From: Escherichia sp. E4742
Lineage (GTDB): Bacteria > Pseudomonadota > Gammaproteobacteria > Enterobacterales > Enterobacteriaceae
Reading direction: 5' to 3'
Length of the DNA: 64,000 bases
Assembly: GCF_005843885.1 (NCBI RefSeq)
Contig: NZ_CP040443.1
Location: 1,984,001-2,048,000, forward strand
Under the pieces are notes generated by a model. It searched no databases, had not been told where the DNA came from, and saw nothing but the letters and a program-made list of their open reading frames with translations. Positions 1 to 8,960 of this stretch are shown here, piece by piece. Positions within the stretch are counted from its first letter, which is position 1. Every line of letters starts with the position of its first letter. Both the position numbers and the translations under genes were made by a program.

Positions 1-2
1 TA

Positions 3-677
3 ACATGGAAAACCGAACATTCAGGTTATGGCTACTGGGCAGACTACCGTAGTGGAAAGTTGGACGGCAGACTTCTTGAGGATGGTGCGTTTATTCCAAC
101 GGGAATCCCCTATAACTCATCCGTTAACATTGCTCAATATTCTAATGGCGAAAGCTCTTTTCTCGTAGGCGAAACCGATGTTAGCTGGCGTAAGCTTCGC
201 TCTACAGACCAGCAATGGAGTCAATGGGAGAAACTCCCCGATATTGACCCAAAAGCATTTCATCCCATCACCGATCGTGTCGCACAGTACAAAAATCATC
301 TGTACATTGCGAAATTGTCTCCTTTCGGTGAGGACACACTGGAAATCATAACGCTCGACTCTTCTGCACCTTTCCTGAAACAACGAATTAACGCCGGGAA
401 AAACCATGGCTACTTTATGCGATCTTCCCGATTACGCGACGATATTCAAATCTTTGCCATTGATGGACCATTGAAGACCACCGAACGCTTCGCTTATGAC
501 AATCACTATGTTTATACCTGGATCGGCAGCCAACTTTATCGAACCGTATCGCCCTGCCCGGCAAAGACACGTAATCTGGATCAGAACATGTTTTCATCCA
601 ATGATGACATCATCATCTTGAAGACGGAGGAAGAGTGCCGCAAAACACCAGACATTGAGCAAACTTTGAAGCCCTGA
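3..677 (+). CDS. Hypothetical protein, 5' end cut by the window edge
   Basis: I do not recognise this protein. The reading frame is open back to base 3 with no stop, so the gene begins outside the window; the TTG at 60 is only an internal start candidate. About 225 codons are visible, ending in TGA at 675-677. The product looks soluble and rich in alternating polar and aromatic residues, as in a beta-strand-rich protein, with several Trp, Tyr and paired-acid positions and two Cys near the C-terminus. No membrane segment is visible. It lies 47 bases before cyaY on the same strand. In K-12 I recall only a short fragment (cyaX/yzcX) in this position, so this could be a fuller version of that gene, but I cannot confirm it. 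Confidence 0.7.
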   Translation, partial: TWKTEHSGYGYWADYRSGKLDGRLLEDGAFIPTGIPYNSSVNIAQYSNGESSFLVGETDVSWRKLRSTDQQWSQWEKLPDIDPKAFHPITDRVAQYKNHLYIAKLSPFGEDTLEIITLDSSAPFLKQRINAGKNHGYFMRSSRLRDDIQIFAIDGPLKTTERFAYDNHYVYTWIGSQLYRTVSPCPAKTRNLDQNMFSSNDDIIILKTEEECRKTPDIEQTLKP

Positions 678-724
678 CCCCATGCCGCTATACTGCCGCC
701 ATCACTTAAAAACAGGATACAACA

Positions 725-1045
725 ATGAACGACAGTGAATTTCATCGCCTGGCTGACCAACTGTGGCTAACCATTGAAGAGCATCTGGACGACTGGGATG
801 GCGACAGCGATATCGACTGCGAAATCAACGGTGGCGTGCTGACCATTACCTTTGAAAACGGCAGCAAAATCATTATTAACCGTCAGGAACCGCTGCACCA
901 GGTATGGCTGGCAACCAAGCAGGGCGGCTACCATTTTGATCTGAAAGGCGATGAGTGGATTTGCGACCGTAGCGGCGAAACCTTCTGGGATTTGCTGGAG
1001 CAGGCGGCGACGCAGCAGGCGGGGGAAGCAGTCAGTTTCCGTTAA
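725..1045 (+). CDS. cyaY: CyaY, bacterial frataxin
   Basis: This 106-residue protein has the usual frataxin length and matches E. coli CyaY almost throughout. Frataxins bind iron and modulate iron-sulfur cluster assembly on the IscS-IscU complex in the cytoplasm. The N-terminal helix carries the expected acidic ridge (residues around 19-31, rich in Glu and Asp), the iron and IscS contact surface. The beta-sheet follows, with the conserved segments around WLATKQGGYHF and a final FWDLL helix. A TATACT-like -10 box lies near 690, and the ATG follows an AGGA-type ribosome site. It converges on cyaA, and a short hairpin separates the two genes. Confidence 0.97.
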   Translation: MNDSEFHRLADQLWLTIEEHLDDWDGDSDIDCEINGGVLTITFENGSKIIINRQEPLHQVWLATKQGGYHFDLKGDEWICDRSGETFWDLLEQAATQQAGEAVSFR

Positions 1046-1052
1046 AATTGCA

Positions 1053-1078
1053 TGCCGGATAAGCCTCGCTTTCCGGCA
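1053..1078. repeat. REP-like hairpin between cyaY and cyaA
   Basis: TGCCGGA and TCCGGCA arms enclose a 12-base loop in the gap between the convergent genes cyaY and cyaA. The arms resemble one half of an E. coli REP element. It may protect or end both transcripts; no T-run follows it on either strand. Confidence 0.5.
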
Positions 1079-1084
1079 CACGCA

Positions 1085-3631
1085 TCACGAGAAATACTGC
1101 TGTAACTGCGGCGTATCGTTGTCCTGATTGGCAGGCGGCATGTTGCCGATAGATTTGGTGCGGAACGGAATGACCTGTTCGCGACCATCGACCTTCACAA
1201 TCTGATAGAACTGCGGCAGGTTGAAGTTGATGAAGCTTGAGCCGTAGGTAAAACGGTCGTGCGATGACGAGTAAAAGCGACTGACGTCACGCACCAGCTC
1301 CTCTTTGCTACCTTCGCAGTGGTGATACACCTCAACCCGGTTGCTTTCGTCGAGAATGTAGATATTAAAGCCATTCTCGTCTTGCGTTTCTTCGAAGAAG
1401 AATTGGATGATCCCTTCGCTGGCAAAGCCGTCCACCACCGCCGGTAATTTGACGTGATTGGTTTCAACCTGCACTGACAAGCCGTGCAGTTTGTTATGCG
1501 AAATAGCGCCATAAAACTCGATGGCATTTTCCAGTTTCTGTACCGATACATTCAGGCGTTCGAAGAACAAGCCCCAGGTTTGACCAGAAACGCGCAGCGC
1601 CTTGAAACGTCCGGTTTCCTGGCGGGTGCTGGAAAGACGCAGTTCAATACACTCAGAAACCAGTTGCTGCACGCGAGTACGGATTAAGCCGCGCAGATGC
1701 TGGCTATAACAGAAGACTTCCACGCTATCTGGCGGTGCGGCGTCCTGATGCATTTTGCCGAGAATGGTTTTCAGGGCTTCAATCATCGACTGCTCACCGT
1801 TGAAGTGCAGCGTACGCACTTCGTTCCACGAGTTGCGGTACAGCAGGTCAACGCTACCTACCAGGCAATTTTGATTCTCGCCAAAGCTGAAGACGTCCAG
1901 CTTACGGAAATCAAAATGCACCACCTGATTGCGGAACGCTGCTGTCGGGTCATACTCCAGGTTAACGATAATCGCCAGATGGCGGATCTCACAAGGGCTA
2001 TAGAGCGCCTTCGGTGTCGGTGCAGGTAAGCGCAGCGGGAAATGGTGCGACACATCAGCGACCATTTCCTGCAACTTCGGCAAGTCGACAACGCCGTTGC
2101 CTTTAATGTACAAACGGGTGCGCGAGGTCAGCAAGCCGTTAAACCATGCCCACGCCACCAGCTTATTCAGGTAACGGTTATATTCCAGCGGCTGATGGCT
2201 GATGATCGACTCAATATTTGGCGCGCGGTTATACAGATACCAACCTGAACGGTTAGCACGGCCCGGCGGTACATAAATAAAGGTCAGATTCGGTTCCGAG
2301 AGATCAGGTGAAATCTGCGGGTTCACCAGCGTCACTTTACCCGGTAATGCTTCAAACGCGGCGTACAGTTTACGCGTCAGCACGCCGATATCCTGCGGGC
2401 TGGCAGAGACGCTAAGGTTATTGCGGCGCGCAAAGCGGATCAGATTACGGTAGCTCTGCATCATTGCGTCGAGCAACTCGTTGTGCGCCTCACGCACCTG
2501 ATCTATCTTCCAGTTAGCGCGGTTATCGAGCATTGCCAGACGAGCATCGTCCCATTCCCACTCTTTCACCAACTGGCTTAACACTTCACGACGCCAGCCT
2601 ACGCAGGCGCGTTCACGGCTGAGTTTTTCGCACACTTTTAAATAGAAGCAGCGGCGTACTAAATCCAGACGGGTGAAATCTTCAATCGCTGTCAGGTATT
2701 CAGTAACACGCTCCAGCATCATGCAGTACGGATCGAGGCCAAATGACACTATCTCGCCGTCGTGCAAACGCTGTTTGATATCTTTCGCCAGCAGGCGTGG
2801 ATTCGGATATTCCCAGGAATAGGCTTCCAGCAGCAGTGTCTTCAGCACCGCTTTATACGGGGAATCGATACTTTTGTAGAGTTGCCAAAGGCTGGCACCA
2901 AAGTATTCTTCAGCGGAAAGCGAGCTTAATCCGCCAAGATCCAGCCATTCATTTGGCGTCAGCACGCCCTGCGCGTAGAGCGTCATTACGTAGTCATCGT
3001 AATGCTCTTCTTCGTCGCAAGGCACCATATTCCACAGAATACGCTTACCGGCGAGACGCACGGCGGTACGGTAAAATTCATCAAGTAGCAGTATATGCTG
3101 GGTGGAGCCGCAATCTTCGCCCCCCAGACTGCCACTCTCGTTGTGGCGGAAACGGTTTTCATCAATCAGGAAGAAGCTAACTTCCACCCCCAGCGAGGCG
3201 GCCCAGCTTTCCAGCAGGCTACATTTACGTTGTAGTAATTGGCGCTCTTCGCTATCGAGCCAGGATTGATGACAGACCCAGATATCCAGGTCAGAGGAAC
3301 AACTTTGCCCTACGGACGAAGTACTGCCCATGGTGTATACACCAGTAATCGGAAGCTCGCCTTTCGGCGGGTCCTGTACTGACATTCCACGATACAGTTC
3401 AAGTTCGTTCAGGTAGTGGCGTTGGGTTTCATCAGGCGTGTAAAGGCAAATGCCTTTGGGAACGTTACCATCCAGGTAACCCGGCATTAGCGGATGGTGA
3501 TAGTGCAACAATGTCGGCAGCAGACTGTAAACCTGTTGGAATGCAGGCCCCATGGCAGCAAGCGCGCGATCCACGCGCAATTGATTTATGGCATCCAGTC
3601 TCTGTTTCAGAGTCTCAATATAGAGGTACAA
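1085..3631 (-). CDS. cyaA: CyaA, class I adenylate cyclase
   Basis: CyaA makes cAMP from ATP and so sets the activity of CRP; it is cytoplasmic and is stimulated by phosphorylated enzyme IIA-Glc. The protein is 848 residues, the normal length. The catalytic half is at the N-terminus. Its nucleotidyl-transferase signature is visible as GSTSS (residues 102-106) followed by Asp114 and Asp116, which bind metal. The C-terminal half is the regulatory region. The start codon is TTG (complement of CAA at 3629-3631), as known for E. coli cyaA, where weak initiation limits expression. A CRP site lies upstream at 3782-3803. The gene is divergent from hemC. Confidence 0.97.
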   Translation of the reverse strand: MYLYIETLKQRLDAINQLRVDRALAAMGPAFQQVYSLLPTLLHYHHPLMPGYLDGNVPKGICLYTPDETQRHYLNELELYRGMSVQDPPKGELPITGVYTMGSTSSVGQSCSSDLDIWVCHQSWLDSEERQLLQRKCSLLESWAASLGVEVSFFLIDENRFRHNESGSLGGEDCGSTQHILLLDEFYRTAVRLAGKRILWNMVPCDEEEHYDDYVMTLYAQGVLTPNEWLDLGGLSSLSAEEYFGASLWQLYKSIDSPYKAVLKTLLLEAYSWEYPNPRLLAKDIKQRLHDGEIVSFGLDPYCMMLERVTEYLTAIEDFTRLDLVRRCFYLKVCEKLSRERACVGWRREVLSQLVKEWEWDDARLAMLDNRANWKIDQVREAHNELLDAMMQSYRNLIRFARRNNLSVSASPQDIGVLTRKLYAAFEALPGKVTLVNPQISPDLSEPNLTFIYVPPGRANRSGWYLYNRAPNIESIISHQPLEYNRYLNKLVAWAWFNGLLTSRTRLYIKGNGVVDLPKLQEMVADVSHHFPLRLPAPTPKALYSPCEIRHLAIIVNLEYDPTAAFRNQVVHFDFRKLDVFSFGENQNCLVGSVDLLYRNSWNEVRTLHFNGEQSMIEALKTILGKMHQDAAPPDSVEVFCYSQHLRGLIRTRVQQLVSECIELRLSSTRQETGRFKALRVSGQTWGLFFERLNVSVQKLENAIEFYGAISHNKLHGLSVQVETNHVKLPAVVDGFASEGIIQFFFEETQDENGFNIYILDESNRVEVYHHCEGSKEELVRDVSRFYSSSHDRFTYGSSFINFNLPQFYQIVKVDGREQVIPFRTKSIGNMPPANQDNDTPQLQQYFS

Positions 3632-3781
3632 GACGTATCGCCTGATTTGCTACCCGTCATGTCTGTGATTCCGGCAACATCAACGGAAACACGCGGCATT
3701 CGGGATATTTCGTATGTCAAAGGTAACTGTTACCACTTTCCGCGCCTGGTTTTTTTAGTTTCACGACGAAAAAATGGTCTA

Positions 3782-3803
3782 AAACGTGATCAATTTAACA
3801 CCT
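3782..3803 (-). promoter_or_regulatory. CRP-binding site in the cyaA promoter
   Basis: On the minus strand the core reads TGTTA-N6-TCACG (3785-3800), close to the CRP consensus TGTGA-N6-TCACA. In E. coli this site overlaps the main cyaA promoter P2 and mediates repression of cyaA by cAMP-CRP. The rest of 3632-4004 is the divergent cyaA/hemC promoter region; I see no gene in it. Confidence 0.8.
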
Positions 3804-4004
3804 TGCTGATTGACCGTAAAGAAAGATGCGCTACATACAAGTGTAGCACCGTTTATTCTCTGTAAATTCCTTATTACGACGGCTTGAAACGCCTGTCAGG
3901 ATTCCATTTACGTTTTGCATTAACGTCAACGTTTCACCACAACACTGACATCGCTCCAGCAAGGATGTTAGGATGGACCACGGATGATAATGACGGTAAC
4001 AAGC

Positions 4005-4946
4005 ATGTTAGACAATGTTTTAAGAATTGCCACACGCCAAAGCCCACTTGCACTCTGGCAGGCACACTATGTCAAAGACAAGTTGATGGCGAGCCATCCG
4101 GGATTAGTCGTTGAACTAGTACCGATGGTGACGCGCGGCGATGTAATTCTTGATACGCCGCTGGCGAAAGTAGGCGGAAAAGGCTTATTTGTTAAAGAGC
4201 TGGAAGTCGCGCTTCTGGAAAACCGCGCCGATATCGCCGTACATTCGATGAAAGATGTGCCGGTTGAATTCCCGCAAGGTCTGGGGCTGGTCACCATTTG
4301 CGAACGCGAGGATCCGCGTGATGCCTTTGTGTCCAATAATTATGACAGTCTGGATGCGTTACCGGCTGGCAGTATCGTCGGGACTTCCAGCTTACGTCGC
4401 CAGTGCCAACTGGCGGAACGCCGCCCGGACCTGATTATCCGCTCTCTGCGTGGGAACGTTGGTACACGCCTTAGCAAGCTGGATAACGGCGAATACGATG
4501 CCATTATTCTTGCCGTGGCTGGATTAAAACGTTTAGGGCTGGAGTCCCGCATTCGCGCTGCGCTGCCCCCTGAAATTTCTCTTCCGGCAGTCGGACAAGG
4601 TGCCGTAGGTATTGAATGCCGCCTTAATGATACGCGTACCCGCGAGCTTCTTGCCGCGCTTAATCACCATGAAACCGCGCTACGCGTCACCGCTGAACGT
4701 GCGATGAATACCCGTCTGGAAGGGGGTTGTCAGGTGCCGATTGGCAGCTATGCCGAACTTGTCGACGGCAAAATCTGGTTGCGTGCGCTGGTCGGTGCGC
4801 CGGACGGTTCGCAGATTATTCGTGGTGAACGCCGCGGTGCGCCGCAGGATGCCGAGCAAATGGGGATTTCACTGGCGGAAGAGCTACTGAATAACGGCGC
4901 ACGGGAGATTCTCGCTGAAGTCTACAACGGAGACGCGCCAGCATGA
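4005..4946 (+). CDS. hemC: HemC, porphobilinogen deaminase
   Basis: HemC joins four porphobilinogens into hydroxymethylbilane in the tetrapyrrole pathway. From the ATG at 4005 the protein is 313 residues, the usual length. An in-frame ATG at 3984 would add seven residues, but known HemC proteins begin MLDNVLRIATR. Visible key residues are Cys242 in the EGGCQVPIG motif, which carries the dipyrromethane cofactor by thioether link, and catalytic Asp84 in SMKDVPVEF. It is the first gene of hemCDXY and its stop overlaps the hemD start by four bases, which suggests translational coupling. Confidence 0.97.
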   Translation: MLDNVLRIATRQSPLALWQAHYVKDKLMASHPGLVVELVPMVTRGDVILDTPLAKVGGKGLFVKELEVALLENRADIAVHSMKDVPVEFPQGLGLVTICEREDPRDAFVSNNYDSLDALPAGSIVGTSSLRRQCQLAERRPDLIIRSLRGNVGTRLSKLDNGEYDAIILAVAGLKRLGLESRIRAALPPEISLPAVGQGAVGIECRLNDTRTRELLAALNHHETALRVTAERAMNTRLEGGCQVPIGSYAELVDGKIWLRALVGAPDGSQIIRGERRGAPQDAEQMGISLAEELLNNGAREILAEVYNGDAPA

Positions 4947-5683
4947 GTATCCTGGTCACCCGCCCATCTCCAGCTGGAGAAGAGTTAGTGAGCCGTCTGC
5001 GCACACTGGGGCAGGTGGCCTGGCATTTTCCGCTGATAGAGTTTTCCCCGGGTCGGCAATTGCCACAACTTGCCGACCAGCTATCAGCACTTGGTGAAGG
5101 CGATCTGTTGTTTGCCCTTTCGCAACACGCCGTTGCTTTTGCCCAATCACAACTGCATCAACAAGCTCTTAAATGGCCATTACTTGCTGATTATTTCGCC
5201 ATCGGCCGCACCACTGCGCTGGCGCTGCATACCGTGAGCGGGCACCAGGTTCGTTATCCGCAGGATCGGGAAATCAGTGAAGTCTTGCTACAATTACCGG
5301 AATTACAAAGTATTGCGGGCAAACGTGTGCTGATATTACGTGGCAACGGCGGTCGTGAGCTGATTGGAGAAACTCTGACGGCACGCGGTGCTGAAGTCAC
5401 TTTTTGTGAATGTTATCAAAGGTGCGCCATTCATTATGACGGTGCAGAAGAGGCGATGCGTTGGCAATCCCGCGAGGTGACGACCGTCGTTGTTACCAGC
5501 GGTGAAATGTTGCATCAACTCTGGTCATTGATCCCACAATGGTATCGTGAGCACTGGTTACTACGCTGTCGGCTTTTGGTCGTCAGTGAGCGTTTGGCGA
5601 CACTCGCCCGGGAACTGGGCTGGAATGACATTAAGGTCGCCGATAACGCTGACAACGATGCGCTATTACGGGCATTACAATAA
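4943..5683 (+). CDS. hemD: HemD, uroporphyrinogen-III synthase
   Basis: HemD closes hydroxymethylbilane to uroporphyrinogen III with inversion of ring D, the branch point for heme, siroheme and cobalamin. The 246-residue length is normal and the sequence follows E. coli HemD throughout. The start is fixed by the ATGA overlap with hemC. As usual for this family there is little strict motif conservation; the two alpha/beta lobes would be about residues 1-35 plus 170-246, and 40-165. It acts directly on the unstable HemC product, which fits the tight coupling of the two genes. Confidence 0.96.
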   Translation: MSILVTRPSPAGEELVSRLRTLGQVAWHFPLIEFSPGRQLPQLADQLSALGEGDLLFALSQHAVAFAQSQLHQQALKWPLLADYFAIGRTTALALHTVSGHQVRYPQDREISEVLLQLPELQSIAGKRVLILRGNGGRELIGETLTARGAEVTFCECYQRCAIHYDGAEEAMRWQSREVTTVVVTSGEMLHQLWSLIPQWYREHWLLRCRLLVVSERLATLARELGWNDIKVADNADNDALLRALQ

Positions 5684-5704
5684 CTCTCATAACAGGAAGC
5701 CATA

Positions 5705-6904
5705 ATGACGGAACAAGAAAAAACCTCCGCCGTGGTTGAAGATACCAGGGAGGCCGTGGACACCACGCCACAACCTGTCGTTGCAGAAAAGAAGAGTAAG
5801 AACAGTACCGCTCTGATTCTCAGTGCGGTGGCTATCGCCATTGCTCTGGCAGCAGGCGTCGGTTTGTATGGCTGGGGCAAACAACAGGCCGTCAGTCAGA
5901 CTGCCACCAGCGATGCCCTGGCGAGCCAACTCACGGCACTGCAAAAAGCCCTGGAAACCCAAAAAGCGGAGCTGGAAGGCATTATTAAGCAACAGGCTAC
6001 GCAGTTAGAGCAGGCGAATCGACAGCAAGAAACGCTGGCCAAAAAGCTGGATGAAGTTCAACAAAAGGTCGCCACTATTTCAGGTAGTGACGCCAAAACC
6101 TGGCTTCTGGCACAGGCGGACTTTCTGGTAAAACTTGCCGGACGTAAACTCTGGAGCGATCAGGACGTCACCACCGCAGCAGCGTTACTGAAAAGCGCTG
6201 ATGCCAGCCTGGCAGATATGAATGACCCCAGCCTGATTGCTGTTCGTCGGGCAATTACCGATGATATCGCCAGCCTTTCTGCGGTATCACAGGTGGATTA
6301 TGACGGTATTATCCTCAAGTTGAATCAGCTCTCTAATCAAGTGGATAACCTGCGTCTGGCCGACAATGATAGCGACGGTTCGCCGATGGATTCCGACGGT
6401 GAAGAGCTTTCCAGCTCCATCAGCGAATGGCGCATCAATCTGCAAAAAAGCTGGCAGAATTTTATGGACAACTTCATCACGATTCGCCGTCGTGATGATA
6501 CTGCCGTACCGCTGTTAGCGCCGAATCAGGATATCTATCTGCGCGAAAATATTCGTTCCCGTCTGCTGGTCGCCGCACAAGCTGTGCCGCGTCATCAGGA
6601 AGAGACGTACCGTCAGGCGCTGGAGAACGTCTCCACCTGGGTTCGTGCTTATTACGATACTGAAGATGCAACGACCAAAGCATTCCTCGACGAGGTGGAC
6701 CAGTTAAGCCAGCAAAATATCTCGATGGATCTTCCGGAAACCCTGCAAAGCCAGGCGATGCTGGAAAAACTGATGCAGACTCGCGTGCGTAACCTACTGG
6801 CACAACCGGCAGCAGGGGCAACGGAAGCTAAACCTGCACCTGCACCTGCACCTGCACCTGCACCGCAAGCTGATGCCCCGGCAGCCGCGCCGCAAGGAGA
6901 ATAA
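5705..6904 (+). CDS. hemX: HemX, inner-membrane protein of the hem operon
   Basis: HemX is encoded in the hem operon; a role as uroporphyrinogen-III methyltransferase was once proposed but is not supported by its sequence, which lacks methyltransferase motifs. The 399-residue protein has a charged cytoplasmic N-terminus, one membrane segment at about 35-57, then a Gln/Leu/Glu-rich coiled coil at about 65-125 and a helical periplasmic domain. The C-terminus (about 373-392) is an Ala-Pro repeat encoded by five perfect CCTGCA hexamers at 6833-6862. I recall K-12 HemX as 393 residues, so this allele appears to carry extra repeat units. It starts 21 bases after hemD. Confidence 0.94.
   Translation: MTEQEKTSAVVEDTREAVDTTPQPVVAEKKSKNSTALILSAVAIAIALAAGVGLYGWGKQQAVSQTATSDALASQLTALQKALETQKAELEGIIKQQATQLEQANRQQETLAKKLDEVQQKVATISGSDAKTWLLAQADFLVKLAGRKLWSDQDVTTAAALLKSADASLADMNDPSLIAVRRAITDDIASLSAVSQVDYDGIILKLNQLSNQVDNLRLADNDSDGSPMDSDGEELSSSISEWRINLQKSWQNFMDNFITIRRRDDTAVPLLAPNQDIYLRENIRSRLLVAAQAVPRHQEETYRQALENVSTWVRAYYDTEDATTKAFLDEVDQLSQQNISMDLPETLQSQAMLEKLMQTRVRNLLAQPAAGATEAKPAPAPAPAPAPQADAPAAAPQGE
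6833..6862 (+). repeat. CCTGCA hexamer repeat (5 copies) in hemX
   Basis: Five perfect tandem CCTGCA units encode the Ala-Pro tract near the HemX C-terminus. The repeat unit is a multiple of three, so copy-number change keeps the frame and only alters tract length. Confidence 0.95.
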
Positions 6905-6906
6905 CC

Positions 6907-8103
6907 ATGCTAAAAGTGTTATTGCTCTTTGTGTTGCTGATTGCGGGGATCGTGGTCGGCCCGATGATTGCCGGTCATCAGGGTTACGTACTGATCCAGA
7001 CCGACAACTACAATATCGAAACCAGCGTGACTGGCCTGGCGATCATTTTGATTCTGGCGATGGTCGTGCTGTTTGCCATTGAGTGGCTACTGCGGCGGAT
7101 CTTCCGCACCGGCGCACACACCCGGGGCTGGTTTATCGGACGTAAGCGTCGCCGCGCACGTAAGCAGACAGAACAAGCGCTGCTAAAACTGGCGGAAGGC
7201 GATTATCAGCAAGTTGAAAAGCTGATGTCAAAAAATGCCGATCACGCTGAACAGCCGGTGGTGAACTACCTGCTGGCTGCCGAAGCCGCACAGCAACGCG
7301 GGGATGAAGCGCGCGCCAATCAGCATCTGGAACGCGCAGCGGAACTGGCGGGCAACGACACCATTCCGGTGGAAATCGCCCGCGTTCGCCTGCAACTGGC
7401 GCGTAATGAAAACCATGCTGCACGCCACGGCGTGGATAAGTTACTCGAAGTCACACCACGCCATCCGGAAGTGCTGCGTCTGGCGGAACAAGCGTATATC
7501 CGTACCGGCGCGTGGAGTTCACTGCTGGACATCATCCCGTCAATGGCGAAAGCCCACGTTGGTGATGAAGAACATCGCGCAATGCTCGAACAACAGGCAT
7601 GGATTGGCCTGATGAATCAGGCACGAGCCGATGACGGCAGCGAAGGTCTGCGTAACTGGTGGAAAAACCAAAGCCGGAAAACGCGTCATCAGGTGGCTTT
7701 GCAGGTGGCAATGGCGGAACATCTTATTGAATGTGACGATCATGATACTGCCCAGCAAATTATCATCGACGGCCTGAAACGCCAGTATGACGATCGCCTG
7801 CTGCTGCCGATTCCACGATTGAAAACCAACAATCCGGAACAGCTTGAAAAAGTGCTACGCCAGCAAATCAAAAACGTCGGCGATCGCCCACTGTTGTGGA
7901 GCACATTGGGCCAGTCACTGATGAAGCACGGCGAATGGCAGGAAGCATCCCTCGCCTTCCGCGCGGCGCTGAAACAACGTCCGGACGCCTACGATTACGC
8001 ATGGCTTGCCGATGCGCTGGACAGACTGCACAAGCCGGAAGAAGCCGCATCGATGCGCCGCGACGGCTTGATGTTGACGTTGCAGAACAACCCGCCGCAG
8101 TAA
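6907..8103 (+). CDS. hemY: HemY, inner-membrane TPR protein
   Basis: This 398-residue protein matches E. coli HemY. It is not the protoporphyrinogen oxidase that shares the name in Bacillus. Two hydrophobic segments lie at about residues 3-22 and 43-62, followed by a basic stretch and then a mostly helical region with TPR-like repeats (from about 100 to the end). Its role in heme synthesis is still poorly defined. The ATG lies two bases after the hemX stop, and a strong terminator follows at 8108-8137, so hemCDXY ends here. Confidence 0.95.
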   Translation: MLKVLLLFVLLIAGIVVGPMIAGHQGYVLIQTDNYNIETSVTGLAIILILAMVVLFAIEWLLRRIFRTGAHTRGWFIGRKRRRARKQTEQALLKLAEGDYQQVEKLMSKNADHAEQPVVNYLLAAEAAQQRGDEARANQHLERAAELAGNDTIPVEIARVRLQLARNENHAARHGVDKLLEVTPRHPEVLRLAEQAYIRTGAWSSLLDIIPSMAKAHVGDEEHRAMLEQQAWIGLMNQARADDGSEGLRNWWKNQSRKTRHQVALQVAMAEHLIECDDHDTAQQIIIDGLKRQYDDRLLLPIPRLKTNNPEQLEKVLRQQIKNVGDRPLLWSTLGQSLMKHGEWQEASLAFRAALKQRPDAYDYAWLADALDRLHKPEEAASMRRDGLMLTLQNNPPQ

Positions 8104-8107
8104 TTTA

Positions 8108-8137
8108 TATCGCCTCGTTCAGAGGCGATATTTTTTT
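8108..8137 (+). terminator. Rho-independent terminator of hemCDXY
   Basis: The nine-base stem TATCGCCTC / GAGGCGATA with a five-base loop is followed by seven T residues. It sits immediately after hemY. Confidence 0.93.
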
Positions 8138-8152
8138 ACAAGGATGTCAAAA

Positions 8153-8743
8153 ATGTGCATGCCTTCCCGCTACCTTTTCCGCTTGCCATCGGCTGAAAGT
8201 AATCCTGTTCGGGTAAGGTTGTTACTCTGCTTTTTGATATGTGCTGCTCTGGCTGGCGTGGGCTGGCTGACTATTTCCTTCGTGCGTACGGGCAACACCT
8301 TCATCTTCTGGTTATCACTTTTTATTGTGTCTCTGATTGCCGCCGCAAAGCAGGATAAAATCAAGCTCCTCGAGAAACGCCGAATCATGGCTGATAAACG
8401 TCAGGGGCTTTCCATTTGTCAGTTTGCACGCCAGTTTAACCCTCGTACCGTAGATACATGGATCATTCGGGCTGTGTGGAATACCTTGCAAGAAAACGGC
8501 TATATCGGCTACCCACTGCCACTTAAAGCCGACGATAAACTGGACGAAGATCTGGATTTGGTAAACGATGCCGTTGAGTTAGAAGAGCTGGTCGAAGATA
8601 TCGCCGCTCGCTGCGGACGCGATTTAACCGGAATAGAGAACAATCAGTTTCTTCCCATCGTCACGGTAGGCTCTCTTGTAAGGGTGCTAAATGCACAACC
8701 AATGACGCAAGAGCGACGTAGCCTGTTGTTTATTCAGCCATAA
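8153..8743 (+). CDS. Hypothetical inner-membrane protein between hemY and glmZ
   Basis: I do not recognise this protein (196 residues from the ATG at 8153). There are in-frame ATGs at 8144, 8153 and 8159; AAGGA at 8140-8144 is at good spacing for 8153. Two hydrophobic segments lie at about residues 23-43 and 50-66, followed by a basic stretch, so the remaining C-terminal two thirds is probably cytoplasmic. That part holds a helix-rich segment and a strongly acidic patch (Asp/Glu rich, about residues 125-150). It starts just after the hemY terminator and its TAA (8741-8743) overlaps the last bases of the convergent glmZ terminator. I do not recall such a gene in K-12 at this site, so it may be accessory. 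Confidence 0.8.
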   Translation: MCMPSRYLFRLPSAESNPVRVRLLLCFLICAALAGVGWLTISFVRTGNTFIFWLSLFIVSLIAAAKQDKIKLLEKRRIMADKRQGLSICQFARQFNPRTVDTWIIRAVWNTLQENGYIGYPLPLKADDKLDEDLDLVNDAVELEELVEDIAARCGRDLTGIENNQFLPIVTVGSLVRVLNAQPMTQERRSLLFIQP

Positions 8744-8948
8744 AAAAACGCCTGCTCTTATTACGGAGCAGGCGTTAAAACAGGTCTGTATGACAACAAG
8801 TGGGTGCTTCACTCAACGTTGTGTCCATGGTGTCTGATGAGGCATAAGCGACATCTGTCAGTGGACGATAAGCACCGTAAACGGCTCTGCGTCATTCCTA
8901 AGTTTATGAGGCACTAAGGCGAACATAAGAGATGGAATGAGCATCTAC
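8742..8948 (-). ncRNA. glmZ: GlmZ small RNA
   Basis: The minus-strand sequence from GTAGATGCTCATTCC (5' end at 8948) to the GCAGGCGTTTTTTTA terminator (8742) matches E. coli GlmZ, about 207 nt. GlmZ base-pairs with the glmS mRNA, with Hfq, to expose its ribosome site and raise glucosamine-6-phosphate synthase. It is inactivated by RNase E guided by RapZ, and the sister RNA GlmY protects it by sequestering RapZ. The terminal hairpin AACGCCTGCTC / GAGCAGGCGTT with a T-run is clear. A CATAAT -10 box lies at 8955-8960. Its location between hemY and aslA is the standard one. Confidence 0.95.
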
Positions 8949-8960
8949 CCAATTATTATG

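Noticed and set aside
6833..6862. CCTGCA repeat as a CRISPR or regulatory array
   Set aside because: It is a six-base tandem repeat within a coding frame, with no spacers.
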